Source of the DNA: Paracraurococcus sp049315625
GTDB taxonomy: Bacteria; Pseudomonadota; Alphaproteobacteria; Acetobacterales; Acetobacteraceae
DNA length: 18,475 nt
Direction: 5' to 3'
Assembly: GCA_049315625.1 (NCBI GenBank)
Contig: JBMOJU010000073.1
Coordinates: forward strand, 1 to 18,475
The notes below the pieces were generated by a model. It was given only the letters and a program-made list of their open reading frames with translations, was not told the origin of the DNA and did not search any database. Of this stretch, positions 1 to 6,852 are shown in pieces. How positions within the stretch are numbered: position 1 is the stretch's first letter; every line of letters starts with the position of its first letter. A program made the position numbers and the translations under genes.

Positions 1-127
1 GATGTTCACGTCAGGTGGTCCTCGAGTCGCTCGGGTGATTCGCGTGCGGTCGGTCGATCGACTGCCCGACACCCTTCATCCCCGAGATGGGTCGATTCGG
101 CGGGCGCGCAATAGCCTTGCCGATACC
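1..127. other. Left-edge non-coding stretch downstream of the PHA depolymerase
   Basis: No convincing gene is seen here. The open frames that cross it have no family resemblance and are antisense or out-of-frame by-products of high GC. It contains a 10-base perfect palindrome GTCGATCGAC at 53-62 and a small CGAG/CTCG hairpin around 24-34. Neither is followed by a T-rich run on the minus strand, so I cannot call a terminator for the depolymerase gene. Confidence 0.4.
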
Positions 128-1381
128 CTAACCGTGCTCCCCCGCCCTGCCCAGGGGTGCGGCCCGGCTGGCGGCGCGGATCACCGAGCCGACCAGCGGG
201 CAGATCGCCTCGCGCCAGGCCGGCCCCTCGAACAGCATGTCGTGCCGGGCGCCCGCCTCCAGGTGGTGGTGCCGCAGCCGCGGTGGCAGGCCCCGGCACA
301 GCGCCAGCGCGGCGCTGGCCTGGCCGGGCGGGCAGCTCGCATCGGTTTCGCCCTCCACAACCAGCAGGTCCGTATCGTGGATCGCCGCCGGCCGCACCGA
401 GCGGCCGCGCCACGTCATCCGGCCACGCGCCAGCTCCGCCGTCTGGAACACCCGTCGGATGGTGTCGAGGTAGAGCTCCGCGGGGACGTCCATCACCGCC
501 CGCAGTTCGTCATAGCGCCGGCGATGCGCCGCGACCGCCGCCTCATCCCCCACGGCCAGGGCCCGCAATTGCCCGGCCTGGGCCCGCAGATGCGTCCGCA
601 GGTCGGCCACCACCGAGGCGGCGAGCTGCTGCGCCCCCGGCCGCACCAGCCGCCCGGCGCCGGGGAAGGGCGGCGGCACGCGGGCGATCTCGGCCGCGGC
701 GAACCAGCCAAGCGGCAGGCTGCGCGCCACCGTCTCCTCCGGCGTCGGGTCGATATGCGGGTCGATCGGGCACCCGATGAGGCTCAGGCTGCGCGGCCGG
801 GCGGGGTGCCCGGCCTCCGCCATCAGCGCTGCGGCGGCCAGGCAGGCGATCCCGGGCTGGGAGACGGCGAGCAGATGCGCCCCCGGCCCCATCGCCTCCA
901 GCCAGGTGATGATCTGCGCCACCAGCTCCTCCAGGCCGAAGCGGCCGGCGGTGGCGGGCACGGTACGGGCATCCGCCCAATCGGTAATGTGGACATCATG
1001 CGCCGGCAGCAGCGCGGCGACGGTGTCGCGCAGCCTTGTGGCGAAATGGCCGGACAGCGGCGCGACCACCAGCAGTTTCGGGCCGGGCCGGTCGGTGGCC
1101 TTGGCGAAGCGCAGGAGCCGGCCGAAGGGGGTGGTCGCCGCCACCTCCTCCCGCACCGGCAGGGTGCCCTGGCTGGTCCGGGTCCAGGCCAGGCCGAATT
1201 CCGGCTTGCGGTGGGTGGTGCCGATATCCTCCAGCAGCTGGAGCGACGCCGCGGCGTGGCGGACCGGAAGCCCGGCCTGGCGCGCCGCCTCCCAGCCCTG
1301 CAGCATCCCGGCCGCCTGGCGGGCGATCGGCCGCAGCCGGGCCAACCAGGCCTCCTGCGCCAGGTAGAGTTCGTAGGCCAT
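128..1381 (-). CDS. phaZ: Polyhydroxyalkanoate (PHB) depolymerase, intracellular type
   Basis: A 417-residue cytoplasmic protein resembling intracellular PHB depolymerases, which hydrolyse stored polyhydroxybutyrate granules to hydroxybutyrate (mono- and oligomers) when carbon runs short. The N-terminus (MAYELYLAQEAWLARLRPIA) matches the usual opening of the family, and the length of about 400-420 is typical. It is an alpha/beta-hydrolase fold. The nucleophile elbow reads AVSQPG with Ser174, the acid is likely Asp347 in VEGETD, and the base is likely His380 in GARHDM. In the best-known member (Ralstonia PhaZ1) the nucleophile is Cys in a CQP context, so Ser here is a departure. I chose the ATG at 1381 because a GGGGGA Shine-Dalgarno lies about 9 bases upstream and homology starts there; an in-frame upstream start would add 40 unlike residues. 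It is divergent from the DUF305 gene. No phaC or phasin gene is in the window. Family assignment is firm; exact substrate (PHB or longer PHA) is inferred. Confidence 0.85.
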   Translation of the reverse strand: MAYELYLAQEAWLARLRPIARQAAGMLQGWEAARQAGLPVRHAAASLQLLEDIGTTHRKPEFGLAWTRTSQGTLPVREEVAATTPFGRLLRFAKATDRPGPKLLVVAPLSGHFATRLRDTVAALLPAHDVHITDWADARTVPATAGRFGLEELVAQIITWLEAMGPGAHLLAVSQPGIACLAAAALMAEAGHPARPRSLSLIGCPIDPHIDPTPEETVARSLPLGWFAAAEIARVPPPFPGAGRLVRPGAQQLAASVVADLRTHLRAQAGQLRALAVGDEAAVAAHRRRYDELRAVMDVPAELYLDTIRRVFQTAELARGRMTWRGRSVRPAAIHDTDLLVVEGETDASCPPGQASAALALCRGLPPRLRHHHLEAGARHDMLFEGPAWREAICPLVGSVIRAASRAAPLGRAGEHG

Positions 1382-1548
1382 GCGCCGGTCCCCCGCAGCC
1401 GAAGCCGCTACAACGCGGGACAGCGGCGAACGATGCGCGGTTGTCCCCCTTGACCTTCCCCCCATGGGAAACCCCATCTGACCAGCCGCTCGCGGGATCA
1501 ACCCGCGGCCGTCGCGGCCGTCGCGGCGGGACGACCGGAGCCCTGGCC
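1382..1548. promoter_or_regulatory. Divergent intergenic region between phaZ and the DUF305 gene
   Basis: This 167-base gap must hold promoters for both directions. On the plus strand TTGACC at 1450-1455 is a plausible -35 box, but the hexamer 17 bases on (CCCATC) is a poor -10. A short dyad ATGGG-AAAC-CCCAT sits at 1464-1477. A 9-base unit GCGGCCGTC occurs twice in tandem at 1505-1522 with a partial third copy, probably low-complexity GC sequence. No promoter can be named with confidence. Confidence 0.3.
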
Positions 1549-2439
1549 ATGACCCTTTCGCGTCCGCGCTCCCATGCCCGCCCCGGCCTGGCCGTCCTGG
1601 CGGCGCTCGCCCTGCTCGCTGGCCCGGTCCGCGCCGCCATCGAGGATGGCTACGACCCCACTGTCGCGCCGGTGCCCAGCACCTGGTACGCCCCGGCCGA
1701 CCCGGCAGCGCTGCGGGCCGACCGCGCCTATGTCGCGGGCATGCGCCCGCACCATGCCGGCGCCCTGTCGATGAGCCGCGACTACCTGACCGACCCGGCA
1801 GCGCGCAGCCCGATGCTGAAGGCGCTCGCCGCCGGCATCATCCGCAACCAGAGCTTCGAGATTGGCCTGCTCGATGAGGTGTCGCGCAACCTCGACCTGC
1901 CGCCGAAGCGGCTGGATCTCGGCTTCGCGCGCCTCGCCGTGCAGCCGGCGGCGACCGAGGGGCTGGGGCAGATGCAGCGCTTCCAACGCTCGCCAAACCC
2001 GGGCCTGCTGAGCGACGCGACCGGGCCGGTAAGCGCGCGGGACGTGCAATTCGCCAAGGCGATGATCATCCACCATGCGGCGGCGCTGAGCATGGCGCGC
2101 GGCTACCATGCTGATCCGGCGGCGCGGAACGGCTTCCTCGGCCTGATGAACACCGACATCATCGCCGACCAGACCCAGGAGATCGCGCTGATGCGGCGGG
2201 TGATCGGCGCCTATCCGGGCGATGCGTCGGCGGTGGTGGTGGAGGACGGCATGGTGCACGGCATGGCGGGGATGCAGCACGACGCCGCGGCGCATGCTGG
2301 TCATGCCGCGCCCGCGGCACCGGCCCCGGTGGCGGCAGCAGCCCCAGTCACGACCGCACCGGCGACGACGCCCCGCCCGGCCCCCCGCGCGCCGCAAGCG
2401 CCGCCGTCACACCACCACGGCCACGGCATGGCGCACTAG
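1549..2439 (+). CDS. Secreted DUF305 family protein with two repeats and His-rich tail
   Basis: A 296-residue exported protein. Residues 1-29 form a Sec signal peptide (basic start, hydrophobic LAVLAALALLAG core, cleavage near VRA). Two DUF305 units follow. The first has MRPHHAGALSM at 65-75 and IIRNQSFEI at 97-105. The second has MIIHHAAALSM at 172-182 and IIADQTQEIALM at 204-215. The paired HH and Q..E positions suggest a duplicated four-helix, ferritin-like unit with metal ligands. DUF305 proteins are often found in metal, especially copper, contexts; a metal role here is inference. From about residue 237 the chain becomes rich in Met, His, Ala and Pro and ends SHHHGHGMAH, a likely metal-binding tail. 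The start ATG has GGAG 8 bases upstream. The gene stands alone: the phaZ gene diverges upstream, and its own stop codon lies inside a strong hairpin. Expected location is the periplasm. Confidence 0.85.
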   Translation: MTLSRPRSHARPGLAVLAALALLAGPVRAAIEDGYDPTVAPVPSTWYAPADPAALRADRAYVAGMRPHHAGALSMSRDYLTDPAARSPMLKALAAGIIRNQSFEIGLLDEVSRNLDLPPKRLDLGFARLAVQPAATEGLGQMQRFQRSPNPGLLSDATGPVSARDVQFAKAMIIHHAAALSMARGYHADPAARNGFLGLMNTDIIADQTQEIALMRRVIGAYPGDASAVVVEDGMVHGMAGMQHDAAAHAGHAAPAAPAPVAAAAPVTTAPATTPRPAPRAPQAPPSHHHGHGMAH

Positions 2440-2478
2440 CGCGGCGTGCCGGATCTTCGGTTCGGCACGCCGCGCTAG
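2436..2478 (+). terminator. Perfect 16-bp hairpin terminator after the DUF305 gene
   Basis: The left arm 2436-2451 (CTAGCGCGGCGTGCCG) and right arm 2463-2478 are exact reverse complements around an 11-base loop. The DUF305 stop codon TAG lies inside the left arm. The following bases (CATGTTGTTTGC) are moderately T-rich, which suits an intrinsic terminator on the plus strand. Confidence 0.75.
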
Positions 2479-2536
2479 CATGTTGTTTGCAAAACAGATT
2501 CACGCGTCCGGGCGGTCCCGCCGTTCGGCGATCTGC

Positions 2537-2558
2537 TATAGGGTTACCCGCTTAACCC
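2537..2558 (+). promoter_or_regulatory. Possible -10 box and operator palindrome before the FAD monooxygenase
   Basis: A TATAGG hexamer at 2537-2542 resembles a -10 box, although no good -35 is seen 16-18 bases upstream. Overlapping it is a perfect dyad GGGTTA (2541-2546), 6-base spacer, TAACCC (2553-2558), ending 15 bases before the start codon. The placement suits a repressor operator covering the transcription start. The role is inferred from position and symmetry only. Confidence 0.35.
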
Positions 2559-2573
2559 GGGAACGACACGCCG

Positions 2574-4259
2574 ATGCACCTGCCCGAGGCACAGCCGCGC
2601 CCCTCCATCTGGTACGACTACCGGGTCCATCCCTTCCGCCGACCGCCGGAACTCGACGGCGCGGCGGCGGCGGTGCCGGTGGTGGTGGTCGGCGGCGGGC
2701 CGGTCGGGCTGCTGACGGCGCTGAACCTGGCCCGGCAGGGCTGCCGCTGCGTGCTGCTGCAAGCGGAACTCCAGGTCTCCCACGGCAGCCGCGCCATCGT
2801 GCTGACCCGGCGCAGCCAGGAGATCCTGCAGACCAGCGGCGTCATCGCGCCCTTCCTGGCCAAGGGCCTGCCCTGGTCCAGCGGCCGGTCCTTCCACCGC
2901 GGGCGGGAGGTCTACCGGATGGAGATGCCGCACGACCCCGACGACCGCTTCCAGCCCGGGCTCAACCTCCAACAGCAATACATCGAGCAGTACCTGGTCG
3001 AGGCGATCGAACGGGAGCCGCTTGTCGAGCTGCGCTGGGGCAGCAAGGTCACCGGCATCGAGCAGGACGCGGACGGCGCGACGCTGCGGGTGGATACGCC
3101 GGCGGGGGAATACGACCTCCGCGCCGGCTGGGTGGTCGCCGCCGATGGCGGCCGCTCGGCGCTGCGCAAGCTGCTCGGGCTGCGGATGGAGGGGCGGGCC
3201 TATGCCGGCAGCTTCGTCATCGCCGATATCCGTGCCGATCTCGGCCTGCCGACGGAGCGGCTGTGCTACTTCGACCCAGCCTGGAACCCCGGCAACAACG
3301 TGCTGGTGCACCGGGAGCCGGACGGGATCTGGCGGCTCGATTTCCGCCTGCCGGATGCCGAAAGCGCCGAGGCGGCGCTGGAACCGGCCAGGCTGGCCGA
3401 GCGGATCGAGGCGATCCTGGCCATGGTCGGCCGCCCGGTGCCCTGGGCGCTGGACTGGGCCGCGGTCTATTCCGCCAGCACGCTGACCCTGCCGGACTAC
3501 GTCGTCGGGCGCACCTGCTTCGTCGGCGATGCGGCGCACCTGCTGCCGATCTTCGGCGTGCGCGGCGCCAATACCGGCATCCAGGACGCCGATGCGCTGG
3601 CCTGGCGGCTGGCCCTGGTGGCGCGCGGCCTGACGCCGCCCGGCCTGCTGCGCAGCTATTCCACCGAACGCGTCGGCGCGGCGCGGGAGATCTGCGAGGA
3701 GGCCGGCAAGAGCACCCGCTTCATGACCCCGCCGAGCGAGGGCTTCCGGGTGATGCGCGACGCGGTGCTCTCCTTCGCCCTGTCGGAGGGGTTCTGCAAG
3801 GAGCTGCTGCACTGGCGTACCTCCCGCCCGCATGTCTACGCGGCGACGGCGCCGAACACGCCGGACACCGAGGCCTGGGCGGGTGGCGTGCCGCCCGGCG
3901 CGCCGCTGCGCAACGTCCGGCTGGCCGCGGATGATCACCTGTACGACCATCTCGGACGCGGCTTCCGGCTGATCGGCTTCGCCGGGCCGGACGGGCCCGA
4001 CCCGGCGCTGGTAGCGGTGCTGCGCGCCGCGGCGGATACGCCCGTACCGGTCGCCTGCCTGCTGGTCGCGCCCAACCCGCTGCCCGGGCAGGCGGAGGCG
4101 GTGGCGGTGGACCCCGCCGGGCGCGCCGCCGCGCTGTATGCCGCGGCCCCGGGCGCCGCCTGCCTGGTGCGGCCGGACAGCCATGTCGGCGCCCGCTGGC
4201 AGCGCCCGACGCCGGCGCTGCTGCGCGCCGCGCTCGACACCGCCTGCGGGAGGGGCTGA
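2574..4259 (+). CDS. FAD-dependent aromatic-type monooxygenase (PheA/TfdB/MhpA family)
   Basis: A 561-residue class A flavoprotein monooxygenase, which would hydroxylate a substrate (often a phenol or other aromatic acid) with NAD(P)H and O2 in the cytoplasm. The FAD Rossmann motif is VVVGGGPVGLLTALNLARQG at 37-56. The DG motif is AADGGRSALRKLLG at 189-202. The GD motif is FVGDAAHLLPIFGVRGANTG at 316-335, which includes the conserved HxxPxxGxGxNxG-like loop. The last 150 or so residues fit the thioredoxin-like C-terminal domain of this family, with no redox cysteine pair visible. The N-terminal extension before the FAD motif (YDYRVHPFRRPPEL) is seen in related oxidoreductases of beta- and alphaproteobacteria. 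The start ATG has only a weak ribosome site. The DUF2783 gene follows after 5 bases and is surely co-transcribed. The substrate cannot be told from sequence; 3-(3-hydroxyphenyl)propionate-type hydroxylase names in databases would be over-specific. Confidence 0.88.
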   Translation: MHLPEAQPRPSIWYDYRVHPFRRPPELDGAAAAVPVVVVGGGPVGLLTALNLARQGCRCVLLQAELQVSHGSRAIVLTRRSQEILQTSGVIAPFLAKGLPWSSGRSFHRGREVYRMEMPHDPDDRFQPGLNLQQQYIEQYLVEAIEREPLVELRWGSKVTGIEQDADGATLRVDTPAGEYDLRAGWVVAADGGRSALRKLLGLRMEGRAYAGSFVIADIRADLGLPTERLCYFDPAWNPGNNVLVHREPDGIWRLDFRLPDAESAEAALEPARLAERIEAILAMVGRPVPWALDWAAVYSASTLTLPDYVVGRTCFVGDAAHLLPIFGVRGANTGIQDADALAWRLALVARGLTPPGLLRSYSTERVGAAREICEEAGKSTRFMTPPSEGFRVMRDAVLSFALSEGFCKELLHWRTSRPHVYAATAPNTPDTEAWAGGVPPGAPLRNVRLAADDHLYDHLGRGFRLIGFAGPDGPDPALVAVLRAAADTPVPVACLLVAPNPLPGQAEAVAVDPAGRAAALYAAAPGAACLVRPDSHVGARWQRPTPALLRAALDTACGRG

Positions 4260-4264
4260 CCCCG

Positions 4265-4456
4265 ATGCTGCCGAAACGCCTGAGCACCCCCGGGCTGGAG
4301 GACGCCTACGACCGGCTGGCGGAGGCGCTGGACGCGGTGCCGGCCGAGCGGCGCGTGCTGTTCCTTGCCAAGCTGGCCTTCGCCCTGGCCAACCTGCTCG
4401 ACGACCCGGAGGCCTTCGCCGCGGCGCTGGCGGCGGCGCAGCGCGACCTCGATTGA
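4265..4456 (+). CDS. Small DUF2783 family protein
   Basis: A 63-residue, mostly helical acidic protein (start MLPKRLSTPGLEDAYDRLAE, end AAAQRDLD) without signal peptide or membrane segment. It looks like DUF2783, a short family that I recall sitting directly downstream of FAD-dependent monooxygenases like the one before it. The GGGAGGGG ribosome site overlaps the end of the monooxygenase gene, so the two are probably translated in step. Function is unknown. A role as a partner, stabiliser or accessory subunit of the monooxygenase is inference from conserved pairing. Confidence 0.75.
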   Translation: MLPKRLSTPGLEDAYDRLAEALDAVPAERRVLFLAKLAFALANLLDDPEAFAAALAAAQRDLD

Positions 4457-4464
4457 GGGCCTGC

Positions 4465-4480
4465 GGCGGCCGAAGCCGTC
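4465..4480. terminator. Weak hairpin between convergent DUF2783 and gspG genes
   Basis: The 22-base gap between the two convergent stop codons holds GGCGGC-CGAA-GCCGTC, a 6-bp stem with one G-T pair and a four-base loop; the last two bases fall in the gspG stop codon. No T run follows on either strand. It may act as a small bidirectional transcription barrier. Confidence 0.25.
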
Positions 4481-4928
4481 AGTTGCAGATCATGCCCTCG
4501 GCCGAGACCGACTCGCCGCCCTGCGCCTTCGGGCCGCGCGAGCAGAGGTCGTAGTCGCGGCCCGGCCGGGTGGACGGGTTGCGGTAGAGATAGGCGCGGT
4601 TCCAGGGGTCCAGCGGCGGCCCGCCTTCCGCCTTCAGGTAGGGGCCGCTCCAGCCGGCGGCGCCGGTCGGCCGCACGATCAGCGCCTGCAGGCCCTGCTC
4701 GGTCGAGGGATAGGTGCCCATGTCGAGCCGGTAGAGATCGAGCACCCCGCCCAGCCGCTGGAGCGACTGCTTCGCGACCGAGACCTGCGCCCCGCCCAGC
4801 TGCCGCAGCGCCGCCGGCGCCACCAGCCCGATCAGCAGGCCGAGAATGGCGACGACCACGAGGATCTCGAGCAGGGTGAAGCCGGCCTGGCGGGTCCGCC
4901 TGTTGGTCCGCACACGCAACGCTTTCAC
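4479..4928 (-). CDS. gspG: Type II secretion major pseudopilin GspG (atypical C-terminus)
   Basis: A 149-residue prepilin-like protein that would form the pseudopilus of a type II secretion system in the inner membrane and periplasm. It has a basic leader, the prepilin peptidase site G16|FTLLE (with the essential mature Glu5 at residue 21) and the hydrophobic helix ILVVVAILGLLIGLVAP. GspG hallmarks follow: TEQGLQAL at 76-83, GPYLKAE at 95-101, DPWNRAYLYRNP at 107-118 and YDLCSRGPKAQGGE at 126-139. The usual acidic calcium loop (GADG...D.D) is replaced, and Cys129 and Cys148 appear instead. Three starts are possible: GTG 4928, TTG 4919 (GGGAG 8 bases upstream, the best ribosome site) and GTG 4913. 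All give the same mature protein; I list the outermost. The gene starts 7 bases after the prepilin peptidase gene, which would process it. Confidence 0.85.
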   Translation of the reverse strand: MKALRVRTNRRTRQAGFTLLEILVVVAILGLLIGLVAPAALRQLGGAQVSVAKQSLQRLGGVLDLYRLDMGTYPSTEQGLQALIVRPTGAAGWSGPYLKAEGGPPLDPWNRAYLYRNPSTRPGRDYDLCSRGPKAQGGESVSAEGMICN

Positions 4929-4935
4929 TCCCGGG

Positions 4936-5679
4936 TCAGCTCGCCACCGCCTGCAACCAGCCGAGCCAGAGCGCAAGGGCCAGACAGGGGCCGAAGGGCA
5001 GCGGCGCCGCCGGATCCAGGCGACCGCGGCGCAGCGCCATGATCCCGGCCAGGGCAAGGCCGGCCAGCGCCGCGAGCAGCACCAATTGCGGCAAGGCCTC
5101 CCACCCCAGCCAGGCGCCCGCCGCGGCCAGCAATTTCGCGTCGCCTCCGCCCAGCCCGTCCCGCCCGCGCAGCCGGCGATAGGCCCAGGCGATGGCGCGG
5201 AAGGCGGCATAGCCCAGCGCGGCGCCGATGGCATGGTCCGCCAATGCCCAGGGCGCCAGCCACCAGGTGGCGAGCAGCCCGGCCGGCACCAGCGGCAGCG
5301 TCAGGGTATCGGGCAAATAGAAATGGTCCCAGTCGATCCAGCCCAGCGCCAGCAGCACCCAGCCGAGGCCGCAGGCAAGCCACAGCGCCGCCGGGTCGTC
5401 CGGCAGCAGCGCGGCGGCGACCAGCGCGAGGACGAGCGCCGCAAGTTCCACCGCCGGGTGGAAGGCGCCGATCGGCGCGCCGCAGGCCCGGCAGCGGCCG
5501 CGCAGCGCCAGGTAGCTCAGGAGCGGCACCAGGTCGCGCGCGCCCAGCACGGTGCCGCAGGCCTCGCAGGCCGAGCGCGCCAGGGCGACCGGCCGGCCAT
5601 CCGGCAGCCGGCGGATCAGCACGCCGAGGAGGCTGCCGATGAAGGGCGCGACGAGGATCGGCAGCAGCCAGTCTTGCAC
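4936..5679 (-). CDS. gspO: Prepilin peptidase / N-methyltransferase (GspO/PilD, type IV leader peptidase)
   Basis: A 247-residue polytopic inner-membrane aspartyl protease that cleaves prepilin leaders after Gly and methylates the new N-terminal Phe. The cytoplasmic N-terminal domain carries the zinc tetracysteine set CEAC (Cys38, Cys41) and CRAC (Cys63, Cys66), so the methylation domain is present. The two catalytic Asp residues are Asp116 in GWIDWDHFYLPD and Asp180 in GLGGGDAKLL. Around eight hydrophobic segments are visible and the length is usual. The GTG start at 5679 is chosen because AGGAGG lies just upstream (short spacing) and the protein begins there in the family pattern (QDWLLPILVAPFIGSLLG). 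The downstream partner is gspG. The two form an isolated secretion pair, as neither neighbour outside them is a secretion gene. It could also serve type IV pilins encoded elsewhere. Confidence 0.9.
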   Translation of the reverse strand: MQDWLLPILVAPFIGSLLGVLIRRLPDGRPVALARSACEACGTVLGARDLVPLLSYLALRGRCRACGAPIGAFHPAVELAALVLALVAAALLPDDPAALWLACGLGWVLLALGWIDWDHFYLPDTLTLPLVPAGLLATWWLAPWALADHAIGAALGYAAFRAIAWAYRRLRGRDGLGGGDAKLLAAAGAWLGWEALPQLVLLAALAGLALAGIMALRRGRLDPAAPLPFGPCLALALWLGWLQAVAS

Positions 5680-5711
5680 GCGCCCTCCTGCACCCGGTCG
5701 TGCCGGACCAT

Positions 5712-5751
5712 CGCCCCGCCCGGGGCGGGAGGGAAGCCGCCCTATCCCTCC
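5712..5751 (-). terminator. Overlapping hairpins between the first Bug gene and gspO
   Basis: In the 62-base gap, GGAGGGA (5728-5734) pairs perfectly with TCCCTCC (5745-5751) across the Bug stop codon, and CGCCCC/GGGGCG (5712-5717/5722-5727) forms a second stem. There is no T tract. They could attenuate read-through from the Bug gene into gspO, but GC-rich DNA makes such stems by chance. Confidence 0.25.
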
Positions 5752-6734
5752 AGCTTGATCCCGGCGCGCTCGATCACCCGCTTCCAGCGGGCGCGCTCGG
5801 CGCGGATGGTGTCGGCCGCCTGCTCCGGCGTATCGGTGGCGATCGGTTGCAGCCCGGTCGCGGCCATGCGGGCGGCGACATCCGGGTCGGCGAGCGCGGC
5901 GTTGAAGGCGGCGTTCACCGCCAGCACGATCTCCCGCGGGGTGCCGGCCGGAACGGCGATGTAGTTGTAGGGCGTAGCCTCGAAGCCCGGCACGGTCTCG
6001 GCCACCGTCGGCACCTCCGGCAGCAGCGGCGACCGCTGGGCGGAGGTGACGGCGACGCGCCGCAGCGCGCCATTGGCGCTGAGCGCGAGCATGTCCGAGA
6101 TGGTGCCGAAACACATATGCGCCCGGCCGGCCAGCAGCTCGGCCGAGTAATTGCCGAAATTGCGGAAGGGCACGTGCAGCATGCTGATGCCGGTCATGCT
6201 GTTCAGCAGCTCCCCCGACAGATGGTTCGAGGAGCCGATGGCGCCGCTGACATAGATCAGCTCGCCCGGCCTCCGCTTCGCCAGCGCGATCAGCCCGGCG
6301 ATGTCGGTGACGCCGAGCGAGGGGTGCATCGCCAGCAGGTTCGGCGCGCGCATGACGCTGCCGGTCGGCAACAGGTCCCGGTCCGGGTCGTAGGGCAGGT
6401 TGGGCACCAGCGTCGGGTTGATGATCTGCGTCGCCGGCGTGCCGTAGAACAGCGTATAGCCATCCGGCGCCGAGCGGGCGACGTGGACCGCGCCGATCGC
6501 GGTGCCTCCACCAGGCCGGTTGTCGATGATCAGCGGCTGGCCGAGCAGTGCCCCGAATTTCTCCGCCAGCAGCCGGCCGACGACATCGACGGAGCCGCCG
6601 GCGCCGAAAGGGATGACCAGCCGCACCGGGCGGCTGGGCCAGGTCTCGGCATGGCCGGTGCGCGGCAGGAAGGGCGTGGCGAGGGCGCCGAGCAGCACGG
6701 TCCGGCGCCGCGCAGGGGTTAGTCCGGGCTGCAT
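5742..6734 (-). CDS. Bug/TctC family tripartite tricarboxylate-type solute-binding protein (first copy)
   Basis: A 330-residue periplasmic binding protein of the Bug family, which captures small organic acids or related solutes. Residues 1-29 are a signal with a Tat-like twin Arg (ARRRTVLLGALA) and cleavage near GHA. Bug signatures are IPFGAGGSVDVVGRLLAEK at 41-59, IIDNRPGGGTAIGA at 69-82 and APDGYTLFYGT at 89-99. The start ATG has a strong GGAGGA site 5 bases upstream. It is divergently paired with a second Bug gene across 118 bases. No TctA or TctB membrane subunit is nearby, so it either shares a transporter encoded elsewhere or acts as a sensor or scavenger. The ligand is unknown. Confidence 0.9.
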   Translation of the reverse strand: MQPGLTPARRRTVLLGALATPFLPRTGHAETWPSRPVRLVIPFGAGGSVDVVGRLLAEKFGALLGQPLIIDNRPGGGTAIGAVHVARSAPDGYTLFYGTPATQIINPTLVPNLPYDPDRDLLPTGSVMRAPNLLAMHPSLGVTDIAGLIALAKRRPGELIYVSGAIGSSNHLSGELLNSMTGISMLHVPFRNFGNYSAELLAGRAHMCFGTISDMLALSANGALRRVAVTSAQRSPLLPEVPTVAETVPGFEATPYNYIAVPAGTPREIVLAVNAAFNAALADPDVAARMAATGLQPIATDTPEQAADTIRAERARWKRVIERAGIKLEG

Positions 6735-6779
6735 GTGTTTCCTCCCTTTCGGGGGAGCCTCCGCCGCGTGGGGAGGCGG

Positions 6780-6801
6780 TGTCAACGCGGGCGCCATTGA
6801 C
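6780..6801. promoter_or_regulatory. GTCAA-N11-TTGAC dyad in the divergent Bug promoter region
   Basis: Between the two divergent start codons (6734 and 6853) lies GTCAA (6781-6785), 11 bases, then TTGAC (6797-6801). The symmetry and spacing resemble LysR-type operator sites (T-N11-A). Each half is also a -35-like hexamer: TTGACG on plus, TTGACA (6785-6780) on minus. No clear -10 is found 16-18 bases on. A role in co-regulating both genes is inferred. Confidence 0.35.
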
Positions 6802-6852
6802 GCCGGGCGCGGAAGGCGCGGAGGCTGCGGCAAAATCGGGAGGACACATCGC

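Noticed and set aside
2..1453. Long plus-strand open frame across the depolymerase gene
   Set aside because: Antisense to phaZ, Arg/Gly/Pro-rich with no family resemblance; typical high-GC artefact.
1505..1527. Tandem GCGGCCGTC repeats
   Set aside because: Only two full copies in GC-rich sequence; no sign of a repeat array or CRISPR.
2544..4184. 546-residue minus-strand open frame opposite the FAD monooxygenase
   Set aside because: Low-complexity Arg/Gln/Gly composition, while the plus strand has clear flavoprotein motifs throughout.
4479..5679. Type IV pilus locus
   Set aside because: The pseudopilin has GspG-specific blocks (TEQGLQAL, GPYLK, DPWNRAYLY), and no pilus assembly genes adjoin.
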